This document shows, one piece after another, positions 1-8,731 of a DNA stretch of 64,000 bases; position 1 is the stretch's first letter, and each line of letters begins with the position of its first letter. The position numbers were made by a program, and so were the translations under genes. Source of the DNA: Mycolicibacterium confluentis (GTDB lineage Bacteria > Actinomycetota > Actinomycetes > Mycobacteriales > Mycobacteriaceae). A model generated the notes under the pieces. That model was not told where the DNA came from. It saw only the letters and a program-made list of their open reading frames with translations, and ran no database searches. The stretch is from assembly GCF_010729895.1 (NCBI RefSeq), contig NZ_AP022612.1, positions 3,472,001 through 3,536,000 of the forward strand, read 5' to 3'.

Positions 1-306
1 TTCCTGCCCAAACCGGCTGAGACCGTCCCCGGCACCGAACGCACGCCCTGGTACCACCGCAACGTCGACTACGACGAGATCGCGTTCTTTCACGGCGGTT
101 CGCTCTACGGCATCCCGATGCCGCCCGGCCTGCTCTCGCACGCGCCGCAGGGGGTTCACCACGGCGCCCCCGAGAAGGCCCGCGAACGCGCTCGGCGGAA
201 GTTCGACGACTACGACCGCGTGGACTGGTCGGTCATCGCGATCGACACCCGCCGCCGACTGATTCCCTCCGACGAGATCCTGGCCAACGATTTGGGGCAG
301 CACTGA
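1..306 (+). CDS. Homogentisate 1,2-dioxygenase-like cupin, C-terminal part
   Basis: Only the last 101 codons are present; the gene begins before the window. The frame is open from base 1 to TGA at 304-306. The visible tail has an HRN motif followed by an acidic pair (HRNVDYDE) and then HAPQGVHHGAPE. These resemble the iron-binding region of homogentisate dioxygenases, where the His of HRN, a nearby Glu and a later His hold the iron. Homogentisate dioxygenase opens the ring of homogentisate in tyrosine and phenylacetate breakdown. The next gene starts two bases later, so this is the upstream part of the same operon. The substrate may not be homogentisate: mycobacterial relatives are divergent and most of the protein is out of view. 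Confidence 0.6.
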   Translation, partial: FLPKPAETVPGTERTPWYHRNVDYDEIAFFHGGSLYGIPMPPGLLSHAPQGVHHGAPEKARERARRKFDDYDRVDWSVIAIDTRRRLIPSDEILANDLGQH

Positions 307-308
307 AT

Positions 309-1511
309 ATGACCACCACCGAGACCCGCACCACATACAAGTACGACCGCATCCCCTATCTGGTTGCCTACCAGAACAATTCGGCGGTCCGCGACGTCTA
401 CGGCGGAGTCGCCGAACTCGTGGTGCTGGAGAGCTACCTGCTCAAGCCCAGAGACGAGAACGGGCCAAAGCCGTCCGATACGGTCCTGGTGTTCATGCAC
501 CCGATCGGTGGCGGCGCGTACCTTCCGATGATCAACGCCCTGGCCCGGGCGGGGCATCACGTCATCTACTGCAACAGCCGGTTCCGGGGCACCGACTCGG
601 CTCTGCTGATGGAGAAGGTGGTCGAAGACCTCGGCGAGTGCATCAAGGACGCCAAGAACCGCCTCGGCTACTCCAAGGTGGTGCTGGCCGGGTGGAGTGG
701 CGGTGGATCGCTGTCGGTGTTCTACCAGCAGCAGGCGCAGAACCCGACCGTGACGGCCAGTCCGTCGGGCGACGGTCCCGACCTGACCAAGCTGGGCCTG
801 ATCCCCGCCGACGGCATCATGCTGCTGGCCGCGCACATCAGCAGGCACGGCACCATGACGGAATGGCTGGACGCCTCGATCCTCGACGAGTCCGACCCCA
901 GCAAGCGCGACCCCGAGTTGGATCTCTACAACCCCGACAACCCGAATCAGCCGCCGTACACGCCCGAGTTCCTCGAGCGCTACCGTGAGGCCCAGATCGC
1001 CCGTAACCGGCGAATCACCAAGTGGGTCAAAGAGAAGCTCGCGGAGATCAAAGCCTCCGGGCGGCCCGATGACGAGTTCGCGTTCGTGGTGCACGGCACC
1101 ATGGCCGATCCGCGCTGGCTCGACCCCGCGGTCGACCCCAACGACCGCAAGCCCGGAACCTGTTACCTCGGCGATCCCCAGGTGGTCAACAACTCCCCCG
1201 TCGGACTGGCCCGGTTCTGCACCCTGCGCAGTTGGCTCTCCCAGTGGAGCTACGACGACGCCAACGGCGATGCTGTCAAGGCCGGCCCCGACATCGCGAT
1301 CCCCGCACTGGTGATCGGCAACCTCGCCGACGACGCGTGCACCCCCAGCCACACCCGTCGACTGTTCGAGGCCATCGGCCACCCCGACAAGGAGATGGCC
1401 GAGATCCCCGACGCCAACCACTACTACGCCGGCCCTGACCAGCGCGACACCCTGCGCCAGGCTGTTGGCATCTGCACGGACTGGCTGCACCGGCACGGGT
1501 TCTCGCTGTGA
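309..1511 (+). CDS. Alpha/beta hydrolase
   Basis: 400 residues. The nucleophile elbow GWSGGGS lies near residue 127, the probable acid is in NLADDACTPS, and the catalytic His is in DANHYYAG near the C-terminus, so the Ser-Asp-His triad looks complete. An HPIGGG stretch near residue 63 may form the oxyanion hole. There is no signal peptide, so it should act in the cytoplasm. It begins 2 bases after the dioxygenase-like gene and its TGA overlaps the start of the CoA-transferase gene. By context it would hydrolyse an ester, lactone or C-C bond in the same pathway. The substrate cannot be read from the sequence. Confidence 0.8.
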   Translation: MTTTETRTTYKYDRIPYLVAYQNNSAVRDVYGGVAELVVLESYLLKPRDENGPKPSDTVLVFMHPIGGGAYLPMINALARAGHHVIYCNSRFRGTDSALLMEKVVEDLGECIKDAKNRLGYSKVVLAGWSGGGSLSVFYQQQAQNPTVTASPSGDGPDLTKLGLIPADGIMLLAAHISRHGTMTEWLDASILDESDPSKRDPELDLYNPDNPNQPPYTPEFLERYREAQIARNRRITKWVKEKLAEIKASGRPDDEFAFVVHGTMADPRWLDPAVDPNDRKPGTCYLGDPQVVNNSPVGLARFCTLRSWLSQWSYDDANGDAVKAGPDIAIPALVIGNLADDACTPSHTRRLFEAIGHPDKEMAEIPDANHYYAGPDQRDTLRQAVGICTDWLHRHGFSL

Positions 1512-2710
1512 CCGCCGGTGCACTCGACGGCGTCCGGGTCCTCGAACTCGGCACGCTGATCTCCGGACCGTTCGCGGGCCGGCTGCTCGGCGACATGGGT
1601 GCCGAGGTCATCAAGATCGAGTTGCCCACCGCGCCGGATCCGCTGCGCACCTGGGGGCAGGCCGAACTCGACGGGCACCACTTCTTCTGGACCGTACACG
1701 CGCGCAACAAGAAGGCTGTCACGCTGGACCTGCGCACCGACCGCGGACGAGACCTGTTCCTCGAGTTGGTGGACAACTCCGACATCATCGTGGAGAACTT
1801 CCGGCCCGGCACACTCGAGAAGTGGAACCTGGGTTACGACGTTCTGCGCGAACGCAATAAGGGCATCATCCTGGTGCGCGTGTCCGGCTATGGCCAGACC
1901 GGCCCCGAAGCAGGCAAGGCCGGGTACGCCTCGGTGGCTGAGGCCGCCAGCGGGCTTCGGCACATGAACGGCTTCCCCGGCGGACCGCCACCCCGGTTGG
2001 CGCTGTCCCTGGGCGACAGCCTGGCGGGGATGTTCGCGACCCAGGGCGCCCTGGCGGCGCTGTACCGGCGCAGCGTCACCGGCGAGGGCCAGATCGTGGA
2101 CACCGCGCTGACCGAAAGCTGCCTGGCGATCCAGGAGTCGACGATCCCCGACTACGACATCGGCGGTGTCGTGCGCGGGCCGTCGGGCACCCGGTTGGAG
2201 GGCATCGCGCCGTCGAACATCTACCAGAGCGCCAACGGCAGCTGGGTGGTGATCGCGGCCAACCAGGACACCGTGTTCCGCCGCCTGTGCTCGGCGATGG
2301 GCCAGCCCGACCTGGCCACCGATGACCGGTTCGTCAATCATGTTGCGCGAGGCCGTAATCAGGACGAGCTCGACAAGATCATCGGTGACTGGGCCGCACA
2401 GCGTCAGCCCGAGGAGATCATCGCGATCCTGTCGGAGGCGGGCGTGATCAGTGGACCGATCAACACCGTCGCCGAGGTGGTGGCCGACCCCCAACTGCAG
2501 GCCCGCGGCATGATCGCCGACCACTTCGACGAGCGCATCGGGCGTAACGTCAAGGGTCCAGGTGTCGTGCCGGTGCTCTCAGAGTCCCCCGGCACCATCC
2601 GCAACGCCGGATCGGCCCGGCCAGGCCAGCACAACGACGAGGTGTACGTGGGCCTGCTGGGGCACACCGCCGACGAACTGAGGCGCCTGCACAGCGAGGG
2701 AGTGATATGA
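1508..2710 (+). CDS. Class III (CaiB/BaiF) CoA-transferase
   Basis: 400 residues, the normal size for the family. The N-terminus (VLELGTLISGPFAGRLLGDMGAEVIKIE, shortened here to the GPFAGRLLGDMGAEVIKIE core) is the family signature. The LGDSLAGMFATQGALAAL segment near residue 170 carries the Asp that forms the acyl-CoA anhydride in this family. It moves CoA between carboxylic acids, for example formyl-CoA:oxalate or succinyl-CoA:dicarboxylate pairs. The GTG start overlaps the hydrolase stop and its own stop overlaps the lyase start. With an HMG-CoA-lyase-like enzyme next, it probably activates a branched or hydroxy dicarboxylate before cleavage (inference). Confidence 0.88.
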   Translation: MTAGALDGVRVLELGTLISGPFAGRLLGDMGAEVIKIELPTAPDPLRTWGQAELDGHHFFWTVHARNKKAVTLDLRTDRGRDLFLELVDNSDIIVENFRPGTLEKWNLGYDVLRERNKGIILVRVSGYGQTGPEAGKAGYASVAEAASGLRHMNGFPGGPPPRLALSLGDSLAGMFATQGALAALYRRSVTGEGQIVDTALTESCLAIQESTIPDYDIGGVVRGPSGTRLEGIAPSNIYQSANGSWVVIAANQDTVFRRLCSAMGQPDLATDDRFVNHVARGRNQDELDKIIGDWAAQRQPEEIIAILSEAGVISGPINTVAEVVADPQLQARGMIADHFDERIGRNVKGPGVVPVLSESPGTIRNAGSARPGQHNDEVYVGLLGHTADELRRLHSEGVI

Positions 2711-3612
2711 CCGAACTGCCCGCCCATGTCGACATCCGCGAGGTGTGTCTTCGCGACGGTCTGCAGATCGAGGAGCCGATCTCGCTGGCCGCCAAGATCG
2801 AACTGCTGGAGGCCGTGGTGGCCACCGGTGTCCGCGAAGTCGAGGCCACCGCGTTCGTGTCGCCGTCGAAGGTTCCCGCCCTGGCCGACGCCGAAGCCCT
2901 GGCGGCCGAACTCACACGGTTCGACAACGTGGAGTTCTCCGCACTGGTCGCCAGCCCCAACGGCGCCAAACGTGCAATCGCCGCGGGCCTGAACTCCATC
3001 GAGTACGTGGTGTCGGCCTCCGACGCCCACAGTCGGGCCAACGTCGGGCGCGGCACCGCCGACGCCACGGTCGCCATCGCCGACGTCGCCCGCATCGCGC
3101 ACGACAGCGGCGCCTCGGTGGAGGTCATCGTCGCCACCGCATGGGACTGCCCGTTCGACGGCCCCACCGCATCCCAGCGGGTGCTCGACATCATCACCGC
3201 CGCAGTCGATCTCGGCGTCGACCGGATCGCGATCGCCGACACCATCGGCACCGCTACACCGCGCCGGGTCCAGACGTTGATCGGCCAGGTGCGCCCCATC
3301 CTCGCAGGAACGCCCCTGGGCGCGCACTTCCACAACACCCGCGGGGCGGGCCTGGCCAGCGCGTTCGCAGCGGTCCAGGCCGGCGTCACACGCCTGGACG
3401 CCTCAGTGGGCGGGTTGGGTGGCTGCCCGTTCGCGCCCGGCGCCAGCGGCAACATCGCCACTGAGGATCTGGTGTACCTGCTGCGCGACAGCGACATCGG
3501 CACCGACGTCGACCTGCCGAAGGCCATTGAAGCGGCCGCGGTCGCACAACGGCTCGTCGGTCACGATCTGCCCAGTTCGCTGCTGCGGGCCGGCGACCGG
3601 ATCATCGGCTGA
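2707..3612 (+). CDS. Hydroxymethylglutaryl-CoA lyase-like enzyme
   Basis: 301 residues, one TIM barrel of the HMGL-like (DRE-TIM metallolyase) family. EVCLRDGLQIE near the N-terminus gives the Arg-Asp-Gly-x-Gln metal and substrate motif, HFHNTRG gives the metal-binding HxH, and GLGGCPFAPGASGN is the flexible loop with the catalytic Cys of HMG-CoA lyases. Such enzymes cut 3-hydroxy-3-methylglutaryl-CoA, or related 3-hydroxyacyl-CoAs, to acetyl-CoA plus a keto product. It follows the CoA-transferase with a 4-base overlap, so CoA activation then retro-Claisen cleavage is a natural reading. The exact acyl-CoA substrate is not determined. Confidence 0.85.
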   Translation: MTELPAHVDIREVCLRDGLQIEEPISLAAKIELLEAVVATGVREVEATAFVSPSKVPALADAEALAAELTRFDNVEFSALVASPNGAKRAIAAGLNSIEYVVSASDAHSRANVGRGTADATVAIADVARIAHDSGASVEVIVATAWDCPFDGPTASQRVLDIITAAVDLGVDRIAIADTIGTATPRRVQTLIGQVRPILAGTPLGAHFHNTRGAGLASAFAAVQAGVTRLDASVGGLGGCPFAPGASGNIATEDLVYLLRDSDIGTDVDLPKAIEAAAVAQRLVGHDLPSSLLRAGDRIIG

Positions 3613-3615
3613 GCT

Positions 3616-4224
3616 GTGACCCGAGCGCTCTCGAACAAGGGACAGCAGACCCGCGAAGCCATCACCGCGGCAGCGCGGAAGCTGTTCGCCGAGCGCGGCT
3701 TCCACGGCACCACGCTGGCCGACATCACCTCGGCCGCGGGTAAGTCCCCCGCGGTGTTCTACCGCTACTTCGACGACAAGGAGGACCTGCTCGCGGTGCT
3801 GGCCGAGTCGTTCCTGCGCGATGTACTGTCCGGTCTTCCGGTGCGCCTTCCCGAATCCGCGGACGACACCGAGTTCTTCACCACCGCGGTGACCGGGTAC
3901 TGGAACATCTTCAAACAGAACCTGGGGCTCATGGTGGCCGTGGCCCAACTCGGGTCGACACAGCAGCGGTTCGCCGAGGTGCAGAACGAGTTCCGCCGCT
4001 TCGGCATGGACATCGTGCGCGCGTCGGTGCTGCGGGCGCAGGAGCAGGGTTACGGCGCCGACCTGGACCCCGATCACATCGCGCTCGCGATCTCGCTGCT
4101 GTTCGAGAGCTTCACCGTCGTGTACCTGCGCCCGGATGCCGCCGCACTCGGCGTGCACAGCACGGATGAGGACGCGATCCGCACCCTGACCACAATCTGG
4201 AAAAAGACCGTCTACGGTCACTGA
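3616..4224 (+). CDS. TetR-family transcriptional regulator
   Basis: 202 residues with a GTG start three bases after the lyase stop. The N-terminal TetR helix-turn-helix is clear: REAITAAARKLFAERGFHGT then ITSAAGKSPAVFYRYFDDKE. The C-terminal ligand-binding domain is not specific. It lies inside the catabolic operon, between the lyase and acyl-CoA dehydrogenase genes and on the same strand, so it may control its own operon in response to an acyl-CoA intermediate (inference). No convincing operator was found next to it; the operon promoter lies before the window. Confidence 0.88.
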   Translation: MTRALSNKGQQTREAITAAARKLFAERGFHGTTLADITSAAGKSPAVFYRYFDDKEDLLAVLAESFLRDVLSGLPVRLPESADDTEFFTTAVTGYWNIFKQNLGLMVAVAQLGSTQQRFAEVQNEFRRFGMDIVRASVLRAQEQGYGADLDPDHIALAISLLFESFTVVYLRPDAAALGVHSTDEDAIRTLTTIWKKTVYGH

Positions 4225-4249
4225 ACGTCACCGACGACGAAGGAGCACT

Positions 4250-5488
4250 GTGGATTTCACCCTGCCGGACCACCTGCCCGGTTTGCTGGCCGAGATGGAC
4301 GAGTTCATCGAAGCCGAGATCAGACCCCTGGAACGGGAGCACATCCAGTACTTCGACCGGCGCCGGGAATTCGCCCGCACCGACCTGGAGAACGGTGGCA
4401 TCCCCCGTCGGGAGTGGGAGGACCTGCTCGACGAGATGCGCCGCCGTGCCGACGCCGCCGGGTGGCTGCGCTACGGCCTGCCGTCGGAGTTCGGCGGCCG
4501 GGACGGCACCAACCTCGACATGGCGGTGATCCGCGAACACCTGGCCCACCTGGGCCTGGGCCTGCACAACGACCTGCAGGACGAGTCGTCGATCGTCGGC
4601 AATTTCCCGCAGGTGATCATGATGTCCCGGTTCGGCACCGAGGCGCAGAAGAAGGACTGGATCGAGGCCATGCTCACCGGTGAGCGCTCGATGGCCTTCG
4701 GACTGACCGAACCCAACCACGGCAGCGACGCCACGTGGCTGGAGACCCGCGCCGTCCGCGACGGCGACGAATGGGTGATCAACGGCGCCAAGCGCTGGAA
4801 CACCGGCGTCCACCGCGCCACCCACGACCTGGTCTTCGCCCGCACGTCCGGCGAGGACGGACAGGCAGAAGGCATCACGGCCTTCCTGGTGCCCACCGAC
4901 ACCCCCGGTTTCGAGGTGCCCTACTACTGGTGGACCTTCAACATGCCCAGCGACCACGGCGAGGTCGAACTCAACGACGTGCGGGTGCCCGCCGATGCGG
5001 TGCTCGGCGAGGTGGACCACGGACTGGCTGTGGGCCAGACGTTCCTGCACGAGAACCGCATCCGGCAGGCCGCCAGCAGCCTCGGCGCCGCCCAGTACTG
5101 CATCGACCGGGCCGCGGACTACGCCGGACAGCGCGTGGTGTTCGGCAAGCCGTTGAGCGTGAACCAGGCCGTGCAGTGGCCGCTGGCCGAACTGCAGACC
5201 GAGGCCCAGATGGTGCGCCTGCTGGTGTACTACGCCGCGTGGCATCTGGACCGCGACCACCACATGGAGGTCTCCGACAAGGTGTCGATGGCCAACTACC
5301 GCGCCAACCGACTGGTGTGTGAGGCCGCCGACCGCGCGATGCAGATCCATGGCGGCGTCGGGTACAGCCGCCATGAACCGTTCGAGCACATCTACCGGCA
5401 CCACCGCCGGTATCGCATCACCGAAGGTGCCGAGGAGATCCAGATCCGCCGCGTCGCGCAGCGCATGCTCAAGTTCGGCCGCAAATGA
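4250..5488 (+). CDS. Acyl-CoA dehydrogenase (ACAD10/11-like)
   Basis: 412 residues. The GTG start at 4250 has an AAGGAG site just upstream. FAD/acyl-CoA dehydrogenase signatures include FGLTEPNHGSDATW and, near the C-terminus, QIHGGVGYSRHEPFEHIYRHHRRYRI (shown here only to identify the segment by its QIHGGVGYSRHEPF core). It oxidises an acyl-CoA to the 2-enoyl-CoA using FAD and passes electrons to ETF. Its last bases overlap the start of an APH-fold kinase gene. The same two domains are fused in the animal enzymes ACAD10/ACAD11, which act on 4-hydroxyacyl-CoAs, so this pair may do a similar phosphorylation-elimination (inference). Confidence 0.88.
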   Translation: MDFTLPDHLPGLLAEMDEFIEAEIRPLEREHIQYFDRRREFARTDLENGGIPRREWEDLLDEMRRRADAAGWLRYGLPSEFGGRDGTNLDMAVIREHLAHLGLGLHNDLQDESSIVGNFPQVIMMSRFGTEAQKKDWIEAMLTGERSMAFGLTEPNHGSDATWLETRAVRDGDEWVINGAKRWNTGVHRATHDLVFARTSGEDGQAEGITAFLVPTDTPGFEVPYYWWTFNMPSDHGEVELNDVRVPADAVLGEVDHGLAVGQTFLHENRIRQAASSLGAAQYCIDRAADYAGQRVVFGKPLSVNQAVQWPLAELQTEAQMVRLLVYYAAWHLDRDHHMEVSDKVSMANYRANRLVCEAADRAMQIHGGVGYSRHEPFEHIYRHHRRYRITEGAEEIQIRRVAQRMLKFGRK

Positions 5489-6798
5489 GTCTCGCGGACG
5501 CGCTGAGCGCTGTCCTCGGCGCCGAGATCGAGGACCTGACCCGGCTGACCGGTGGCGCCAGTCGCACCACGTGGGCGTTCACGGCCCGCACGGCCGACGG
5601 CGCGCGCCCCCTGATCCTGCGCACCGGCGAGGCCGACGAGGTGCATGCGGGGATGGAACTCGAGGCACAGGTGCAGCGGCTGGCGGGCGCGCAGGGCGCA
5701 CCGGTGCCCGAGATACTGGCGTCGTCGAACAGCGTTGAACCGCTGGGACATCCGTACCTGATCTGCTCGGCGATCGCGGGCGAGACCATCGTGCGCAGAA
5801 TCCAGCGTGCGCTCGACGACGCGGGCCGCGACAAGCTGCTGCGGCAGTGCGCCGCCGCACTGGCCGCGATCCACCGAGCCGATCCGAACGACGCCGAACT
5901 GTCCGACACCGACCAACTCGCCCAGTGGCGCGTCGAACTCGACGACATGAACGACACCACCGCGACGTTCGAGTGGGCGTTCCGGTGGCTGGACCGCAAC
6001 CGCCCGAAGTCCCTGCGCACGACCCTGGTGCACGGCGACTTCCGGATGGGCAACCTCATCGTCGACGGCTCCGAACTGGCCGCGGTGCTCGACTGGGAGC
6101 TCGTGCACGCCGGCGACCCGGCCGAGGATCTGGCCTGGTTCTGCATCCGGGCCTGGCGATTCGGGGCGCCGCGGGAACTGGACGCGGGCGGCCTGGGCAG
6201 CATCGAGGATTTCGTGACCGCCTACGAACAGGCCGGCGGCGCGCCCATCGACCGGACCGAGTTCCGCTGGTGGCTGGTGTCGGCGACCCTGCGGTGGGGC
6301 ATCATCTGCCGGTTCCAGGCACAGCGACACCTGTCGGGGCAGGCACCCTCGGTGGAGTTGGCGACCATCGGTCGCCGCGTCTGCGAAACCGAATTTGACC
6401 TGCTCAACCTCCTGGGCGCCCCGCTCGTCACCGCGGCGGATTCCGGTGAGGACCGCGACTCCCCCGGCCTGCACGGCCGGCCCACCGCGGCCGAACTCCT
6501 CGAGGCCGTCGCCGACTTCCTCGACAAGGACGTCCGCGACGCCACCACCGGCCAGGTCAACTTCCACACCCGCGTCGCGGCCAACGCGCTGCGGATGGTG
6601 CAGCGTGAGCTGACGTCGACGGGAGCGGAGGCGGTCAGGGCCGCGATCGCCGACCTGGGCGCCGACGACGAGGCCGCGTTGGCCGCCTCGATCCGCCGCG
6701 GTGACTTCGACGAGCGCGCCGACGACCTGCTTCCGGCGCTGCGCTATCTGGTCGGACACCGGCTGGCCGCGGCCCACCCCGGCTACGAACAGGAGTGA
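5485..6798 (+). CDS. APH-fold phosphotransferase (aminoglycoside phosphotransferase family)
   Basis: 437 residues. The kinase core shows LVHGDFRMGNLI, the catalytic-loop HGD motif with Asn metal ligand, followed by AAVLDWELVHAGDPAEDLAW, the DxE/D metal motif. An N-terminal Gly-rich segment (LTGGASRTTWAF) is the nucleotide loop. About 130 extra C-terminal residues form a mostly helical extension. It overlaps the acyl-CoA dehydrogenase gene by 4 bases (ATGA). Despite the family name, true aminoglycoside resistance is unlikely in this context. An ACAD10/11-like role in phosphorylating a hydroxyacyl-CoA is the more economical reading, but it is inference. Confidence 0.82.
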   Translation: MSLADALSAVLGAEIEDLTRLTGGASRTTWAFTARTADGARPLILRTGEADEVHAGMELEAQVQRLAGAQGAPVPEILASSNSVEPLGHPYLICSAIAGETIVRRIQRALDDAGRDKLLRQCAAALAAIHRADPNDAELSDTDQLAQWRVELDDMNDTTATFEWAFRWLDRNRPKSLRTTLVHGDFRMGNLIVDGSELAAVLDWELVHAGDPAEDLAWFCIRAWRFGAPRELDAGGLGSIEDFVTAYEQAGGAPIDRTEFRWWLVSATLRWGIICRFQAQRHLSGQAPSVELATIGRRVCETEFDLLNLLGAPLVTAADSGEDRDSPGLHGRPTAAELLEAVADFLDKDVRDATTGQVNFHTRVAANALRMVQRELTSTGAEAVRAAIADLGADDEAALAASIRRGDFDERADDLLPALRYLVGHRLAAAHPGYEQE

Positions 6799-6799
6799 C

Positions 6800-7186
6800 A
6801 TGTCTGTGACGGATGAACCGGCGATCCTTGACGTCGCCGACACGCTGTTCCGCGCCATCGAGCAGACCGACGTCGGCCTGATCGAGGAACTGTTCAACGA
6901 CGACATCGCGGTGTGGCACGCCGGCGACGAACGAGACAACGAGCGCGAGCGGGCCCTTCGGGTGCTGGCCTGGTTCATCAACCGCACCTCGCGGCGCCGG
7001 TACGAGGTGCTGGACCGGCGGGTGTTCGAGGGCGGGTTCGTCCAGCAGCACGTCCTGCACGCCACGGGCACGAACGGCGCCGCGATCGCGCTGCGCGTGT
7101 GCATCGTGGTGAGGCTCGGCGCCAACGGACTGATCAGCCGCATCGACGAGTACTTCGACCCCGCCGATATGGCCGCGCTGTACTGA
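6800..7186 (+). CDS. SnoaL-like / NTF2-fold protein
   Basis: 128 residues. I chose the ATG at 6800 because it follows the kinase stop by one base with AGGAG just before it; the longer open frame upstream runs inside the kinase gene. The pattern of an N-terminal helix pair (DVADTLFRAIEQTDVGLIEELF) then IAVWHAGDE and a C-terminal SRIDEYFDPADMAALY is typical of polyketide-cyclase-like SnoaL proteins of the NTF2 fold. Family members include isomerases, cyclases and binding proteins. It closes the first operon. Its specific reaction cannot be stated. Confidence 0.75.
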   Translation: MSVTDEPAILDVADTLFRAIEQTDVGLIEELFNDDIAVWHAGDERDNERERALRVLAWFINRTSRRRYEVLDRRVFEGGFVQQHVLHATGTNGAAIALRVCIVVRLGANGLISRIDEYFDPADMAALY

Positions 7187-7246
7187 CACCGCGGTCTGAT
7201 ACCGAAAACCACGCAGTCGCAGCGGGAGTCGCCGTAGCATCGGCCC

Positions 7247-7645
7247 ATGGCCGACAGTCCCGTCCGCGTGCTCGTGTACAGCGACAACGCGCGCACGCGT
7301 GAGCAGGTCATGCTCGCACTGGGCAGGCGCATCCACCCCGAACTGCCTGAGTTGAGCTATCTCGAGGTGGCCACCGCGCCCGTGGTGATTCAGCACATGG
7401 ACGCCGGCGGCGTGGATCTGGCCATCCTGGACGGTGAGGCCGCCCCCGCCGGGGGGTTGGGCATCGCCAAACAACTCAAGGACGAGATCGAGCACTGCCC
7501 GCCGATCCTGGTCCTGACCGGCCGCCGCGACGACGCCTGGCTGGCCCGCTGGTCACGCGCAGAAGCGGCCGTTCCGCACCCGATTGACCCCATTGCGCTG
7601 GGCGAGGCCGTGGTGAGTCTGCTGCGTTCCCCCAGCCTCAGCTGA
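7247..7645 (+). CDS. Receiver-like protein, Rv3143-type
   Basis: 132 residues, a single CheY-like domain with no output domain. VRVLVYSDNARTREQVMLAL starts the domain, DLAILDGEA carries the probable phospho-acceptor Asp, and PILVLTGRRDDAW and PIDPIALGEAVVSLL match the later strands and helix. In M. tuberculosis the equivalent gene Rv3143 also lies just upstream of nuoA, and there a PPE gene (Rv3144c) sits between; that PPE gene is absent here. The neighbouring position suggests a link to respiratory control, but no partner kinase is present in the window. A TAGCAT hexamer about 10 bases before the ATG could be its -10 box. Confidence 0.82.
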   Translation: MADSPVRVLVYSDNARTREQVMLALGRRIHPELPELSYLEVATAPVVIQHMDAGGVDLAILDGEAAPAGGLGIAKQLKDEIEHCPPILVLTGRRDDAWLARWSRAEAAVPHPIDPIALGEAVVSLLRSPSLS

Positions 7646-7762
7646 CAGCGTGAATCGACGCGAATTACCCTGAGACCCTTGGCCGTTCGCCATCTGCGGC
7701 CATCCGACGCGCCCTCACTGCCGATAGTAACGAAAATGCGGCGAGTGCCCCGTCAAGATCGC

Positions 7763-7783
7763 TAGGCTGTGTTGTAGCTCACA
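7763..7783 (+). promoter_or_regulatory. Candidate nuo promoter (-10) with CRP-like site
   Basis: TAGGCT at 7763-7768 fits a mycobacterial -10 box. Directly after it, 7768-7783 reads TGTGT-TGTAGC-TCACA, one base off the CRP-type pattern TGTGA-N6-TCACA. This would place the CRP-like site over the transcription start, 32 bases before the nuoA ATG. It is read from sequence only; no -35 is obvious. A GAGGAG ribosome site precedes the nuoA start. Confidence 0.45.
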
Positions 7784-7814
7784 TCGACAGCCCGAGCGAG
7801 GAGCGCAGTACGGT

Positions 7815-8174
7815 ATGGAGCTCTACACGCCCATCCTCATCCTGGGGGTCATCGCGGCCGCATTCGCGGTGGGATCGGTCGGGATCGCGCTGGTGATCGG
7901 CCCGAGAAGATACAACCGAGCCAAACTCGAAGCCTACGAATGCGGTATCGAACCGGCCAGGCAGCCGCCCGGCGGGGGCCGGTTCCCGATCAAGTTCTAT
8001 CTGACCGCGATGTTGTTCATCGTCTTCGACATCGAGATCGTGTTCCTCTACCCCTGGGCGGTGTCGTTCGACCAGTTGGGCACGTTCGCGCTGGTCGAAA
8101 TGGGGCTCTTCATGGCGACGGTGTTCGTCGCCTACGCGTATGTGTGGCGGCGCGGCGGACTGGACTGGGATTAG
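7815..8174 (+). CDS. nuoA: NADH-quinone oxidoreductase subunit A
   Basis: 119 residues, three predicted membrane helices (residues about 5-27, 62-82 and 90-110). The conserved loop [15 protein letters not shown], with its Cys, sits between helices 1 and 2 near the quinone tunnel. It is part of the membrane arm of complex I, which couples NADH oxidation to menaquinone reduction and proton pumping. It is the first gene of a 14-gene operon in the usual A-to-N order. The ATG follows GAGGAG at suitable spacing. Confidence 0.97.
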   Translation: MELYTPILILGVIAAAFAVGSVGIALVIGPRRYNRAKLEAYECGIEPARQPPGGGRFPIKFYLTAMLFIVFDIEIVFLYPWAVSFDQLGTFALVEMGLFMATVFVAYAYVWRRGGLDWD

Positions 8175-8176
8175 AC

Positions 8177-8731
8177 ATGGGACTCGAAGAACAGCTGCCC
8201 GGCGGGATTCTGCTCTCCACGGTGGAGAAGGTCGCCGGGTTTGTGCGCAAGGGCTCGCTGTGGCCGGCCACCTTCGGCCTGGCCTGCTGCGCGATCGAGA
8301 TGATGGCGACGGCGGGCCCACGCTTCGACATCGCCCGCTTCGGCATGGAGCGGTTCTCCGCCACACCGCGGCAGGCCGACCTGATGATCGTCGCAGGCCG
8401 GGTCAGTCAGAAGATGGCACCGGTGCTGCGGCAGGTCTACGACCAGATGGCCGAACCGAAGTGGGTGCTGTCCATGGGGGTCTGCGCCTCCTCGGGCGGC
8501 ATGTTCAACAACTACGCGATCGTGCAGGGTGTCGACCACATCGTGCCCGTCGACATCTACCTGCCGGGCTGTCCGCCCCGGCCGGAGATGCTGCTCAACG
8601 CCATCCTGGCGCTGCACGCCAAGATCGCCGAGATGCCGCTCGGAGTACATCGCGACGAGGTCGTGGCGGCCGCCGAGAAGGCCGCGCTCGCGGCCCCCAC
8701 CACGATCGAGTTGAAGGGGCTGCTCCAATGA
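8177..8731 (+). CDS. nuoB: NADH-quinone oxidoreductase subunit B
   Basis: 184 residues. It carries the ligands for the terminal [4Fe-4S] cluster N2: the tandem Cys pair in [10 protein letters not shown], the Cys in GVCASSGG, and the Cys in [10 protein letters not shown]2 hands electrons to menaquinone. The ATG at 8177, two bases after the nuoA stop, gives the standard N-terminus [13 protein letters not shown]; a longer open frame upstream lies within nuoA and was discarded. Confidence 0.97.
   Translation: MGLEEQLPGGILLSTVEKVAGFVRKGSLWPATFGLACCAIEMMATAGPRFDIARFGMERFSATPRQADLMIVAGRVSQKMAPVLRQVYDQMAEPKWVLSMGVCASSGGMFNNYAIVQGVDHIVPVDIYLPGCPPRPEMLLNAILALHAKIAEMPLGVHRDEVVAAAEKAALAAPTTIELKGLLQ

Noticed and set aside
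210..1523. A 437-codon minus-strand frame opposite the alpha/beta hydrolase
   Set aside because: Val/Gly/Arg-rich antisense artefact; the plus-strand hydrolase has a full catalytic triad.
5485..6798. Aminoglycoside resistance kinase
   Set aside because: The fold is right, but its coupling to an acyl-CoA dehydrogenase in a catabolic operon points to metabolism, and resistance-enzyme features beyond the fold are not visible.
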